From assembly GCA_963556195.1 (NCBI GenBank), contig OY744520.1, positions 153,135,107 through 153,199,106 on the forward strand: a DNA stretch of 64,000 bases. Direction: 5' to 3'. The DNA comes from Sepiola atlantica (taxonomy: Eukaryota; Mollusca; Cephalopoda; Sepiida; Sepiolidae). Made by a program: the position numbers and the translations under genes. Shown here piece by piece: positions 1 through 10,380 of this stretch. The notes beneath the pieces are model-generated. The model searched no databases, had not been told where the DNA came from, and worked only from the letters and a program-made list of their open reading frames with translations. Position 1 is the first letter of the stretch, and the number at the start of each line of letters is the position of its first letter.

Positions 1-30
<30 letters not shown>
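1..30. repeat. (TA)n microsatellite
   Basis: Uninterrupted TA dinucleotide run at the left edge of the window, so its full length is unknown. It abuts the 3' end of a minus-strand LINE. Confidence 0.95.
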
Positions 31-34
<4 letters not shown>

Positions 35-255
35 CTTTTATTCACCCTAAACAAGGCACATTGCCACTGCATCATAACAGGCTATTGTGATAGGGACTAG
101 ATTTATAGTGGACAACCTCGGTCGGGAGTTGTGCAGCAAAATGTTTGTTCACATTATATTTTAATTTCTGCATTTGGTATGGTCGTAGAAACAGGAAGCA
201 GGAAGTGAATTCCAAAGGCAAGCAGTCTGAGGATGAAGAATGCCTACACTGAATT
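31..255 (-). mobile_element. LINE family A, 3'-terminal fragment
   Basis: Read on the minus strand, this matches the 3' end of the family A copies at 17405-18620 and 28950-29165. It has the C-terminal reverse-transcriptase ORF remnant, then the conserved 3' end TTTAGGGTGAATAAAAGT just before the TA run. The coding part is broken by stops. It is a 5'-truncated dead copy. Confidence 0.7.
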
Positions 256-1594
256 GTTTGTTTTGACCTTTATGGCATAGCAACCCTTTTCGGGTTATTA
301 TCTAACATCAAATCCAATCATTTTGGTAAAAGTTTGAATGTTTCAAATGTTTATTTATGATGTTTGTTTTAATTAGTTATTCATCATTTAAATGTATGCA
401 TATACCACCGGATGCATGTCATACTCTGGACAGAAAGTGTTCAAGCCATGGATTTTTAGTCTGTGGTCCAAGCCATAGAGACAGATTTTATTTAACACAT
501 AGATAGGAACCCTGGCAGGTACTACCACTGAAGATCAGAGTGGACGTGGGAGTAATGTAGCAATATTTGCTAATGGGGTTCAAAACAAAATTTTCAACGT
601 AAAGTCAGATCAAGTAGAAAAGCAGAACATTCCACTAGAAATTTAAGATTAGGAATTTAAGCTGACGTGTTCAGGATGTTACGTCATAGACAGGAAGTCC
701 CCAGTACATGAAACAGCTAAGCTGATAAAATATTTATTTTGTTTCTGAACTGCGAAGGAGTGTTGACATATTTAAGACAGCTGCTCCCTGTCCCTATAGA
801 GGATGGCTTGGGGGAAAACCCACAGGATATTATCTAACAGCCCAAAAGAATCGTTAAACCCAAAATGCTTTTGTTCTGTCATTAATAACTTTTACAACTG
901 CTGCTATTACAAAGAAAATGATGGCTGTCAACAAAAACACATCATGACAAACGTGCAATAGATGTTAACAGTAAAACAGAAGAGAAAAGGAGAGACAGAT
1001 CAACTCTACACTGCCACAATCATTTCCTCTACTACAGAGAAACATCACAAATGATTGAGATGACTACCTACAATATTGTTTATATGAGAAAGCCGCTGTC
1101 CAGATAATCTGCTGGAGACAAAGGATTGGTCGACCATAGTCCTACAGTAATGGAATCTAACAGGTGAATCTAACACTTTCCAAAGTTCTAAAATTCCAAC
1201 CTCGCCATTGGATGCAGTTACGTGGCATACTCAAGAAAATCCTTTACTGAATTCAATATGAAACCATCAAATAAATAATAAAAGAAGTTTCACAAAAAAT
1301 ATATTTTAATGAAAAAAATTATAAACTTTCAGAAATTAAAACATCTTTCAAGGCTGAAGTTGTCAAACTGCACTTAAAATAAATTGACATTTTTTGAGAA
1401 AAAAAAATTCATTGAGTTGTTTTTATTTCTTTGATATTGCAACAGATTAGAATAAATGTATTATTTTGTTTACGTCACTCTTGAAGATTCCATATTCAGT
1501 TGTTTTGTCATGTGAATTCTTCACATGAGAAATATGTTTTTTACTCTTTGATGTTCATTTGAATGTTTAACAACACTACAATTTATAAGTCATT
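256..1594. other. Unassigned AT-rich spacer
   Basis: No open frame, RNA gene or convincing repeat boundary was recognised here. Poly-A/T runs occur around 1300-1440. Confidence 0.4.
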
Positions 1595-1599
1595 CCTAC

Positions 1600-1760
1600 T
1601 TCAACTGAAGCTGGATTGCATTCAATGTAAGTATAAAATATGCAGTGTTGATGATGAGGGCTTTAGAGGATGTTTTTACTATTGGGTCAGCATTTATCAA
1701 GGCCAAGAGCCACTTGAGGATAAGAGTATATGAGACGGAAATGATTGCCAGCCGAAAGAG
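1600..1760 (-). mobile_element. LINE family B 3'-tail remnant
   Basis: Bases around 1680-1725 read on the minus strand as the conserved family B tail (AAGTGG-CTTGGCCTTGATAAAT-like). The same tail ends the copies at 37928-38070, 45480-45590 and 46800-46850. The part around 1595-1650 is also repeated at 8320-8390. Degenerate and non-coding. Confidence 0.45.
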
Positions 1761-2075
1761 AAAGAACACTATAAGAGTACTAACACTGATCAATGGTATT
1801 AGCTGTATTTGATTACTTATAGAACGGTTTGTAATAATTTATTGATACTGGATTGGAAGATGATCAAGTTGTAATCAGCAGGGAAGAACTCCTGCAGCAA
1901 TGTGTTCCACAGGTGGAAAGTCCTTGCAAAGAAGCTCTGTCCATGGGAATTTCGCCTGACACAAGGCACATGAAGAGAGACAGGAAAGTTTCTTTCATTG
2001 TGATAGTAAGAACTTGTCTTGCTCTGAATGTCTTTTTTAAAAAATATTTATGGAAATCGCTCTAGATAAGACATG

Positions 2076-2080
2076 AAGCC
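2076..2080. repeat. Target-site duplication, left (AAGCC), gypsy copy 1
   Basis: AAGCC lies directly before the TG start of the left LTR and is repeated directly after the right LTR at 6285-6289. This is the 5-bp duplication usual for Ty3/gypsy integrases. Confidence 0.9.
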
Positions 2081-2249
2081 TGTAGTAACAAAGATAATTG
2101 ATGCCTGTCTCCCCCTTGGAGTAATAATGGAATGTTCTACATTCGTGTATATTAAGAGTGAATGTTAAAACACTATTTGTCTAGCTAAGCAACAAATGGT
2201 TAAATAAAGCTTATCCTTAAGTTATATTCGGCGTCCAGTTTTTATTACA
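2081..2249 (+). repeat. 5' LTR, gypsy copy 1
   Basis: 169 bp, starting TGTAGTAACA and ending TTTATTACA. It is identical to the right LTR and to both LTRs of copy 2. It holds a TATA-like TATATTA at 2148-2154 and an AATAAA signal at 2203-2208. That signal lies inside a 14-bp segment (2195-2208) complementary to the primer-binding site. The length is very short for a Ty3/gypsy LTR. Confidence 0.96.
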
Positions 2250-2250
2250 A

Positions 2251-2264
2251 TTTATTTAACCATT
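2251..2264 (+). promoter_or_regulatory. Putative self-complementary primer-binding site
   Basis: TTTATTTAACCATT begins one base after the LTR. It is the exact reverse complement of AATGGTTAAATAAA at 2195-2208 inside the LTR. It lacks the TGG that opens most tRNA-primed sites. In Tf1/sushi-type elements the first bases of the transcript anneal to such a site and prime reverse transcription. This would require transcription to start near 2195, about 47 bp after the TATA-like box. The complementarity is seen directly; the function is inferred. Confidence 0.65.
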
Positions 2265-2268
2265 CGTT

Positions 2269-5200
2269 ATGGAACGTTACTTGAAACCCGATCGTCTAGA
2301 CCTTGATACGGCCGACTCGGAATCTACTGACAAATGGCGGCATTGGAGAAAAATGTTCGAAGGATTCCTTACAGCTCTACAGTTATCTTCAAACGCGGCT
2401 TTAACAGGTACTGAGAAATATACCCTTCTTTTACATCATGTCTCTACTGCTATTTATAGAAATTTATCTGAATGTGAAAATTATGAAACTGCGGTGGACA
2501 TTTTAGAAGCCATGTTTGTAAAGAAAAAAAATACTATTTTTGCTAGACATTTACTTGCTACCCGGCGTCAACAACCAGAAGAAAGCCTTGAACAATACCT
2601 TCAGATTCTAAAGACGTTAAGTCGCGAGTGTGAATTTACAGCCTTAACTGCGAACCAAGCGAGAGATGTTTTTATCAGGGACGCATTTATTAATGGAATA
2701 CAGTCCAACCAAATAAGACAAAGACTACTAGAGAATAAAAACCTAGACTTACCAACAGCTTATGAACAAGCTCTAACGTTGGACATGGCACAGAAGCAGT
2801 CTGTCTTCTATTTACAACCCGATATTTTGGGAGCTGCTATCGTAGCCCCTCCTCTGCATGTTCAAAATTCTTCCATTGTCCAAGATGCTGCCACCCCCCT
2901 TTCTAACGATCACGAACAACTTATCACTGCCGCCTCAGCTGGATCCACATGCTACTTTTGTGGCCTTCGTATACATGCTCGTTCGTCCTGCCCGGCTCGA
3001 GATGTTAGATGCCACAAGTGTGATAAGCAGGGACATTTTTCGAAAGTTTGCCGGTCAGCTTCTCAAAAAAAACGTTCGGCTACTCTTGCTACTGTAGCAC
3101 CAATTACAATATCAGCTGCATTCCCCGGCTGCCTCTCAAAAACAATCGTGAGGGTAAAAATCAATGGATTGACTATTCATGCGCTTATTGATACAGGCAG
3201 TTCCGAAAGTTTTATTAATGCCAGTATTGTAAAAGCAAATAAATGGGAAATATTTCCTTGTTCCAACCAAATATCAATGGCAAATTCATCTTTATCGTCC
3301 CATGTAATTGGATATTGCATGGTTAACCTGAAACTAAAAGGAAACTCCTATCAAGGGATCAAATTATCAGTAATGAAAAACCTCTGCTGCGAAGTGATTT
3401 TGGGTCACAATTTTCTAAAACAACATTCATGCGTTGAAATTCCTTTTGGTGGCCCCAAGCCAGTCCTAAGCGTATGTGGACTAGCAGCTGTCAAAGTGCG
3501 GCACCCGTCACTTTTTACAAACTTAACTCCTGACTGCAAACCAATAGCAATAAAATCAAGACGCTATTCAGAAACGGACAAGCAGTTCATAGCAGCAGAA
3601 GTAACAAAACTACTTAAGGAAGGAATTATAGAGCCAAGTGAATCTCCATGGCGAGCACAGGTCCTCGTAACAGCCACTGAAAATCACAAGAAAAGGATGG
3701 TCATTGACTATTCCCAGACCATCAACAGATACACATTACTCGATGCCTATCCACTGCCTCGTATTGACGAAATGATTTCTAATATTGCAAAATATCACAC
3801 TTTCAGTACTTTAGATCTCAGAAGTGCCTACCATCAGGTACCTATCAAGCCAGAGGATAAGCCCTACACGGCATTCGAGGCCTGCGGTCGCCTATATCAG
3901 TTCTGCCGAATTCCTTTTGGGATAACAAATGGTGTGGCTAGCTTCCAGAGGGTAATAGATGAAATAATCTCCAATGAAAAATTGAAGGGTACTGTTGCAT
4001 ATATAGACAATGTCACAGTATGCGGACATAACCAAGCTGAACATGACCACAACCTTAAACGATTCATGGCTGCCGTCAAGAAATATAATCTGACTTTGAA
4101 CAGTGAAAAATGTTCCTACAACTTGAAAAGCATCAAATTATTGGGATACATTGTCAAAAATGGCACCATGACGCCGGATCCCGAGCGACTGAAACCGCTA
4201 ATGGAATTACCAATCCCTGGAAACATGCCCTCTTTACGACGAGCCCTCGGTATGTTTGCTCACTACTCCCAATGGGTTGCGTCTTTTTCAGAAAAAATAC
4301 ACCCATTGACACAAGTATCTACTTTTCCGTTGTCCTGTTCCGCCATCAGAGCATTTCAAAACATGAAAAGGAACATTGCTCAGTCTGCCATTTCTGCTGT
4401 GGATCCTTTTATCCCTCTATTAGTTGAGACGGATGCCTCCGACTGTGCGATAGCTGCCTCACTGAGACAATCCGGTCGTCCTGTAGCTTTTTTTTCAAGA
4501 ACACTTTCGAAATCCGAGCGACGACACTCTGCAATAGAAAAAGAAGCGTACGCCATAGTTGAGGCATTACGAAAATGGAGGCATTACTTAATCGGCCGAC
4601 ATTTTGAATTAATCACTGACCAAAAGTCGGTCTCGTTTATGTTTAACCCAAAAACAACGAGTAAAATAAAAAACGAGAAAATAGCGAGATGGAGAATGGA
4701 GCTTTCTTGCTACTCCTTTGACGTCACTTACCGCCCTGGTAAGGAGAATGCCGCGGTCGACGCGCTTTCAAGGGTGTGTGGCCTGGTAACTGGCTCAGAT
4801 GATCTTCAGTATATACACAGGGAATTGTGTCACCCAGGTATCACAAGAATGATTCACGTAGTCAGGAGCAGAAACTTGCCATATTCTGTTGAAGACGTAA
4901 AAAGAATTACGAACTCTTGTCGGATATGCGCAGAAAATAAGCCCAGGTTCTACAAACCTCCTCCAGCAACACTCATTAAGGCCACACAGCCTTTTGAAAG
5001 ACTTAACCTGGATTTTAAGGGCCCTTTACCCTCTAAAACTAAAAATAAATACATGCTCACAATAATAGACGAGTACTCAAGATTTCCGTTCGTCATCCCC
5101 TGCCCAGACGTAACTGCTGCAACAGTAATTCAAGGCCTCTGCTCCATTTTTGCCGTTTTTGGAGTGCCTGCATATATACATTCAGATCGTGGGTCTGCTT

Positions 5201-6096
5201 TTATGTCGGACGAACTCAAGCAGTTTCTGCATGAACGAAGAGTAGCTGTAAGTAGAACAACTCCTCACAATCCTCAAGGAAACGGACAGTGCGAAAGATA
5301 CAATGGTATAATATGGAAGACAGTACAGTTGGCGGCAGCAAATCGCAATAGTCCGATCTCCGATTGGGAAAGTCTCATCCCCATGGCCTTATACGCTATT
5401 AGGACTCTATTATGTACAGCGACAAACGCTACCCCACATGAGAGATTCTTCTCGTTCCCACGACGAAGCTCAGCAGGCACATCACTTCCCTCGTGGCTTG
5501 CACAACCTGGCACAGTTTTATTAAAACGTCATGTTCGTCATAGTAAACATGACCCATTGGTAAGCGAGGTACAATTAATCGAAGCGAACCCTCAGTATGC
5601 ACTGGTCAGAAATTCAGAAGGAAGGCAATCTACTGTCTCCTTAAGGGATCTAGCCCCAGCAGGAAATGTATATGAACGTAGAACTGCTTCAGATGGATAT
5701 AGAGCTCCGGTTCGTGGAACAAGTCCGACCCTCTTAGGTGATCGTGTGCCAGATACGTCAAGTTCAGAGTCCCAACAAAACGAATCTGAATATACTAACA
5801 GAGTCGTCTCTGACTCTAGTTCGGACGACAGATGGGTACCACGAAAGCGGTTTCACCCAATATCTGAGACAGATACTCAATCTTCAGACACCAAGCGACC
5901 GAAGCGCCGTAGAAAACGAGAGCGATTTGGAGCAAGATATTTTAGCCCTAAACCAGCAACACAAGACAGTCCCGAAACGTCGTCAGGTCCCGAGGAGCCT
6001 AGATTAGAAATGGATGTCGGGCACGAACAACCAAGACGCCCTCAAAGAACCCGCAGGAGGCCAGGTCGATGGGATGATTTTGTTCCCTACGAATAA
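2269..6096 (+). CDS. Ty3/gypsy Gag-Pol polyprotein, copy 1
   Basis: A single 1275-residue frame starts at the first ATG, 19 nt after the LTR, with no frameshift between gag and pol. Two tandem CX2CX4HX4C zinc knuckles (C228-C241 and C248-C261) mark nucleocapsid. DTGS at 308-311 is the aspartic protease. Reverse transcriptase carries D516 in the LDLRSAY block and YIDN at 578-581, so the second aspartate of the usual YxDD is asparagine. RNase H residues are D722, about E759 and D784, with a later D831. Integrase has an HX4HX28CX2C finger (H850, H855, C884, C887) and a D915, D973, E1009 triad with exact DD35E spacing. The C-terminus is hydrophilic, with a basic cluster at 1209-1220 that could be a nuclear localisation signal. 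The frame is intact, so the protein is probably functional. Cleavage sites are not assigned. Confidence 0.97.
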   Translation: MERYLKPDRLDLDTADSESTDKWRHWRKMFEGFLTALQLSSNAALTGTEKYTLLLHHVSTAIYRNLSECENYETAVDILEAMFVKKKNTIFARHLLATRRQQPEESLEQYLQILKTLSRECEFTALTANQARDVFIRDAFINGIQSNQIRQRLLENKNLDLPTAYEQALTLDMAQKQSVFYLQPDILGAAIVAPPLHVQNSSIVQDAATPLSNDHEQLITAASAGSTCYFCGLRIHARSSCPARDVRCHKCDKQGHFSKVCRSASQKKRSATLATVAPITISAAFPGCLSKTIVRVKINGLTIHALIDTGSSESFINASIVKANKWEIFPCSNQISMANSSLSSHVIGYCMVNLKLKGNSYQGIKLSVMKNLCCEVILGHNFLKQHSCVEIPFGGPKPVLSVCGLAAVKVRHPSLFTNLTPDCKPIAIKSRRYSETDKQFIAAEVTKLLKEGIIEPSESPWRAQVLVTATENHKKRMVIDYSQTINRYTLLDAYPLPRIDEMISNIAKYHTFSTLDLRSAYHQVPIKPEDKPYTAFEACGRLYQFCRIPFGITNGVASFQRVIDEIISNEKLKGTVAYIDNVTVCGHNQAEHDHNLKRFMAAVKKYNLTLNSEKCSYNLKSIKLLGYIVKNGTMTPDPERLKPLMELPIPGNMPSLRRALGMFAHYSQWVASFSEKIHPLTQVSTFPLSCSAIRAFQNMKRNIAQSAISAVDPFIPLLVETDASDCAIAASLRQSGRPVAFFSRTLSKSERRHSAIEKEAYAIVEALRKWRHYLIGRHFELITDQKSVSFMFNPKTTSKIKNEKIARWRMELSCYSFDVTYRPGKENAAVDALSRVCGLVTGSDDLQYIHRELCHPGITRMIHVVRSRNLPYSVEDVKRITNSCRICAENKPRFYKPPPATLIKATQPFERLNLDFKGPLPSKTKNKYMLTIIDEYSRFPFVIPCPDVTAATVIQGLCSIFAVFGVPAYIHSDRGSAFMSDELKQFLHERRVAVSRTTPHNPQGNGQCERYNGIIWKTVQLAAANRNSPISDWESLIPMALYAIRTLLCTATNATPHERFFSFPRRSSAGTSLPSWLAQPGTVLLKRHVRHSKHDPLVSEVQLIEANPQYALVRNSEGRQSTVSLRDLAPAGNVYERRTASDGYRAPVRGTSPTLLGDRVPDTSSSESQQNESEYTNRVVSDSSSDDRWVPRKRFHPISETDTQSSDTKRPKRRRKRERFGARYFSPKPATQDSPETSSGPEEPRLEMDVGHEQPRRPQRTRRRPGRWDDFVPYE

Positions 6097-6102
6097 GAAG
6101 AT

Positions 6103-6115
6103 AGATGGGGGAGAA
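6103..6115 (+). promoter_or_regulatory. Polypurine tract, gypsy copy 1
   Basis: AGATGGGGGAGAA lies immediately before the right LTR, in the position of the plus-strand primer for cDNA synthesis. It is identical in copy 2 at 57851-57863. Confidence 0.85.
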
Positions 6116-6284
6116 TGTAGTAACAAAGATAATTGATGCCTGTCTCCCCCTTGGAGTAATAATGGAATGTTCTACATTCGTGTATATTAAGAGTGAATGT
6201 TAAAACACTATTTGTCTAGCTAAGCAACAAATGGTTAAATAAAGCTTATCCTTAAGTTATATTCGGCGTCCAGTTTTTATTACA
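6116..6284 (+). repeat. 3' LTR, gypsy copy 1
   Basis: 169 bp, base-for-base identical to the left LTR at 2081-2249. It is followed by the AAGCC target duplication at 6285-6289. The AATAAA at 6238-6243 is the likely polyadenylation signal. Confidence 0.96.
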
Positions 6285-6289
6285 AAGCC

Positions 6290-6540
6290 ACTTGATGTAA
6301 GGAGCTAACAAGAACAAATATGATTATCGCAAAAACAGGTAATGCCTATTGACCTTAGTCTTGAAAAGACCAAGATTATAGGTAGGAGGAAAACAGTCAG
6401 GAGGAAGAGAGTTCCAAAAGCCTGCGGTTCTTGGAAAGAAGCTACTGGAATAGGAAGGTGTATTACAATGAGGTATCAAAACAGCGAATTGATGGAGACC
6501 ACTAGACCAACATGGAGGAACCAAAGATTGGGACTCAGTC
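6290..6540 (-). pseudogene. LINE family B reverse-transcriptase C-terminus, fragment
   Basis: Minus-strand bases 6524-6324 give a 66-residue frame with the SFFPRTAGFWNSLP...CFPP signature and a terminal VNRHYLF. This matches the C-terminal end of the family B LINE ORF at 37572-37928. Everything upstream of this domain is missing. The gypsy element lies directly downstream in LINE orientation and seems to interrupt the LINE 3' tail. Confidence 0.75.
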
Positions 6541-6599
6541 GAGGAGTCAGAACAAATTTAGGAGCCAGTCATGTGAAAATTGTTCGACTTAAAATAGGT

Positions 6600-8600
6600 A
6601 AAACAAAAATCGGTTGACTAACTTAAAATAAGTAGAAAACTGATGCATAATGAAAAATGACTAAATCAAAAAAATAATTTTGAAAGGACCTTAAAAATGA
6701 CCACTATTTATTAATGACACAAAGTCATTATTAAATGGTAGTCATTTCTAAGGTTCTTTAAAAAAACACTTAATAATGACAAAGATTTTGATATTTTTTT
6801 TATAGAATACAGCCGGCTTTTCCGACTTGTTGAATAATGGAGACTGTCAGCCTGTTTTTCCTTCAATAAAGAAATGTTTGCTTCTGAAAACGGCCATTAT
6901 TTTCCGAATAGCCAAATAATATATGTGTGCCGGTGTTGCCCGGGATAATTGAGAACCAGAACTCTGAATCACATACGAATATTGCTATTCTTATATTTTA
7001 CTTTCTATAAGTATCGAATGTCAAGTCACAAAAAAAAGAATTGTTTTAGATGTAATTTCTTTTGAATTTGTCATTAAACGTGGTTTAAATAAAAATAAGG
7101 TGATTGAAGTGACGTAAATATGTATGTTAAAATAGTCGCAGACTACGCCAGATTATTATAGCAAGTTAACAATGAGAAATAAAGAAATCACCTGAATTTG
7201 CATGTAAAACGAAAAAAATAATAATTTGATTTTGGTGTAAATTCATGTGTACAGATGTAAAAATAAGTAAAAGTAGCATATCAACAGCAATTGTAAAAAT
7301 AACAATGTGTGTGTGTGTGTGCGCGCATGCGAAAGAGAGTAAATTTGTAAAAATTGCACTCAGTAAAAAATGAAATGACTTATATTTCTATTACAACAGC
7401 CTCGTTTTCGATTTAACTATTGCCACTTAGTTTTGACTGAATTGTTAGCAAAAAAGAAGAAACTGTCAGGCGACATTTTACTTTTCAAAGTCTATAAAGA
7501 AATTTTATGCCAGATTATTAACCGTCACAGTATTTATCTTTTTGTCAAAGAATATTTTCTGTAGGCCATGGCTAGTGGTTGAAGCACTCCATTATCTCCC
7601 AAAGTATTTACATGGCATGCTTTTCTGTAATTAATATTAAGAAACAAATGAAGCAATGTAAGTAATTAAGAATAATGAAAAGGAAAAGGAATAAGTAAAT
7701 AAATAAATAAATAGAAAGAAAAGTATTTGTATAATTGCATAATGTTGATATTATATTCCCATTTAAAGTGGGCGACACTGTGCAGTTGACTGGTTTAGTA
7801 AGTGTTTAGTTTATCAGAAATATCTGTCAGAGCTGCCAATAAAAGTTAATTGCATTTGTGTGCATAATTATAATTTTTTTTTAATGATTAATGTCTATAT
7901 TAAGGAAATTAAGTGTGAAATTTGTAAATGAAAAAAAAAAAATTGAATAACTCTGTACCCAGCGAATGGAGACGCCATTTTGATGTTCTCATTTCTGTCA
8001 GTTTCTTTTACTGAAAAAATTATAGTGTCAGACAGAATACGTAATCGGTTGGAATTTATTTCTATCTCAAGAACACAGACTGAAAATTTCCGTATTTCAC
8101 TGGCTAAGCAGAATCAAATATCGATTTCTGAGATGCATTGCTATTTAGGTCTAACTTAAAAATCCGACCGACTTAATTTTATATATTAGATACTTTATAT
8201 ATGAATTAATACTAATGGATGGAGATTTCTTAGGTCAGAGTTTGATCTTTTAAAATTTCAGGTGTTGAGATTGGAATCAAAGTCAAGTGTTTTGGTTAAA
8301 AAGCGTACAGCCCTGGTTACTACTTCGACTAAAGCTGGATGTTAAGTTAGATAAAATTCCATGCAAGTATTAAATATGCAGTGTTCATGTTCAAATAGTT
8401 TACAGGATTTCCGGTAAACTGCTTTTCTAAAATTACAAAATTTCATGAATTGTTCTTAAATGCTTTTTACAATAATCCTGCAATGAAGAGAAAAAAACGC
8501 CTCATTTTTTTTTAAATAGTTCAATTTTCAGTCTGGGATTCACGCTTAGAATCTTGATAGCAAACAAATACATATTGTCAAACTTGTGAATCCATACGAA
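6600..8600. other. Unassigned spacer with small repeats
   Basis: AT-rich and without a convincing gene. It contains a CCGGTGTTGCCCGGG-type dispersed motif near 6929-6945, a short (GT)n run at about 7306-7322, and a 70-bp piece at 8320-8390 also present at 1595-1650. Confidence 0.4.
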
Positions 8601-8614
8601 ATTTCGAACATGAA

Positions 8615-8890
8615 CACGTGGCGCAATGGATAAAGTGTTAAATAACAATCAGTTCTAAGCAACAGTCTTCTGGAGGTTGATGTTTCAATTCTCACTACAG
8701 GAAGTATTAAGAATAAAATAAGAATTACTTAATAAAGACTTCTACCCCATCATGGCTGATGGAATGAAAACAATCTGTTCTGATGGATTAAATAATTCAA
8801 AATTCCATAGAGATTCTGTAGTTCGACAAGATGCATCCGAAGAAGGGGGAAAGTTACATCGGCAGAAACGTTGTAATAATTAAATCCAAC
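8615..8890 (+). mobile_element. tRNA-derived SINE (same family as 60040-60297)
   Basis: The head has an A-box-like TGGCGCAATGGATAAAGTG at about 8619 and a degenerate B box (GGTTGATGTTTCAATTC) at about 8676, which indicates a Pol III tRNA-like promoter. The tail module (CCGAAGAAGGGGGAAAGTTACATCGGC-like, about 8837-8865) recurs on the minus strand at 60065-60110. The copy is degenerate. Confidence 0.65.
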
Positions 8891-8894
8891 ATGA

Positions 8895-9219
8895 GAATAG
8901 TAGTCCAAATCATTACAATAGTATAAATTATCAATCCTCATCTAAAAGATTCTGAAACAAACAAATATTTATATAACTGTGAAATTTTAGAAGCAGTTAA
9001 CATGACACGAGATTTTGTTAAACAAATGAAATATTTATTAAATCATTTTTTCTTTTTTAAATCCAAATTTTCGGTTTTCAAAACCTTATTCATGGTACAG
9101 ACAATATTTTCCTTTTTTTTCTTTCTTTTCTTCTTTGTTTTTCATAGTCGAAGTCTTACGACTTGGCCGAAGATCGATATTCTGGTGTTATGAAGATCCT
9201 GTTTTTTTTTGTTTTTTTC

Positions 9220-9258
<39 letters not shown>

Positions 9259-9453
9259 AAATTCCCGAAACAGTTTTTTCATGGTAAACAACTGATGATC
9301 CCTTAAAATAGTGTTAGAAACAAACTAATATAATAACTGTAAAAAATAAATTGACTTACATGAGTGATTTTCCACTGAAAGACTTGGGACTATAAGTTTA
9401 TTTTTTTAAAGTTTTTTTTTTTAATATAGTTTTAATGGTTGAGAAACTTCCGA

Positions 9454-9511
<58 letters not shown>

Positions 9512-10050
9512 GGTGTACTAAAAGCGAACTTTTAGGAAAAGTGAAACCTATTGTGAAGAGTATATAGCTCAATATCCAGGATAGAGCAGGTATATATATA
9601 TACACTTTATCCAATGACCATAGAAAAAAAAATCAATCCAAAACTATCATTTTCATTTATTGTTTTAATTTCTTTATTTTCATATTTCAGCTGTATTTCT
9701 TCTTTGTCTCACAAAACAAAAATTTTTAATTTATTTTTTCTAAATTTAATACTTTTTCTTACACGCGTTTCAGAGCAAAGTCAAAAGAAATATATAGTCT
9801 TTAGTTTAGCTTTGCTAAACATCAGAGCAATAGTTCATTTAATGATAATAGGAAAACATTATCTTAAAAACAGGAGAAAGGAAGAAGGAAAAAGTTTAAG
9901 AAGTGTTGTCAAAAATAACGTTAGCCAAAATACATGAAAAAAAAACTCACTTGAAAAATGATGACAAAATTCCAGGATCTCCCTCTAAAAAGAAAACAAA
10001 CAAACTTTGCTCCCGACATTTAGAATACCTGGAAGAATAGTGCATTTAGG
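8895..10050. repeat. Simple-repeat-rich spacer with (TA)n at 9225-9255 and 9457-9507
   Basis: Two TA runs and several poly-T stretches with no supported gene between them. A GTATATATATATACAC block lies at about 9590. Confidence 0.7.
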
Positions 10051-10051
10051 G

Positions 10052-10146
10052 AATTTTTATTTTTATATCTCTTTTATGTTCACTAAGCCTTTTCTTTAGT
10101 TCCTGTTGTTTCATCAACGTATATCTGATGGCAATTATTGCATGGA
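10052..10146 (-). pseudogene. Penelope-like element GIY-YIG fragment, inverted partial copy (part 1)
   Basis: The minus strand reads CHQIYV followed by a frameshifted copy of the ELKKRLxEHKRD block. It is closely similar to the plus-strand GIY-YIG domain at 10777-10974. Together with 10485-10590 (-) it forms one inverted partial copy split by about 340 bp of microsatellite-rich DNA. Confidence 0.75.
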
Positions 10147-10148
10147 TT

Positions 10149-10149
10149 A

Positions 10150-10214
<65 letters not shown>

Positions 10215-10310
10215 GTATGCGTATAGCAAGGTGTATGCAAGTATGAGTAATTGATATGTATGTGTATATATACGTATGGATTTTGTGTATATATGGTTTT
10301 ATATATATGC

Positions 10311-10375
<65 letters not shown>
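10149..10375. repeat. Compound (TA)n / (TG)n / (TA)n microsatellite
   Basis: TA run at 10150-10180, TG run at 10189-10214 and a long TA run at about 10316-10374, separated by degenerate spacer. The block sits exactly between the two halves of the inverted Penelope-like fragment. Confidence 0.9.

Positions 10376-10380
<5 letters not shown>

Larger units (their letters stand above)
2081..6284 (+). mobile_element. Complete Ty3/gypsy LTR retrotransposon, copy 1 (4204 bp)
   Basis: The element has two identical 169-bp LTRs (TG...CA ends), a 5-bp AAGCC duplication, an intact 1275-codon Gag-Pol frame and a polypurine tract before the right LTR. Identical LTRs imply a very recent insertion. A sister copy of exactly the same length sits at 53829-58032 and differs at only about seven positions. 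It appears to have landed in the 3' tail of a minus-strand family B LINE (coding remnant at 6324-6524). Domain order is Gag-PR-RT-RNaseH-INT. There is no separate env frame and no recognisable chromodomain. Confidence 0.97.

Noticed and set aside
1853..2065. 70-residue plus-strand frame upstream of gypsy copy 1
   Set aside because: No recognisable motif, no homologue in the window, and it overlaps decayed LINE sequence.
2858..3097. 79-residue frame in another frame of the gypsy gag region, and similar small frames at 4110-4427 and 5738-6007
   Set aside because: They are overlapping frames within the polyprotein, present in both copies only because the copies are nearly identical.
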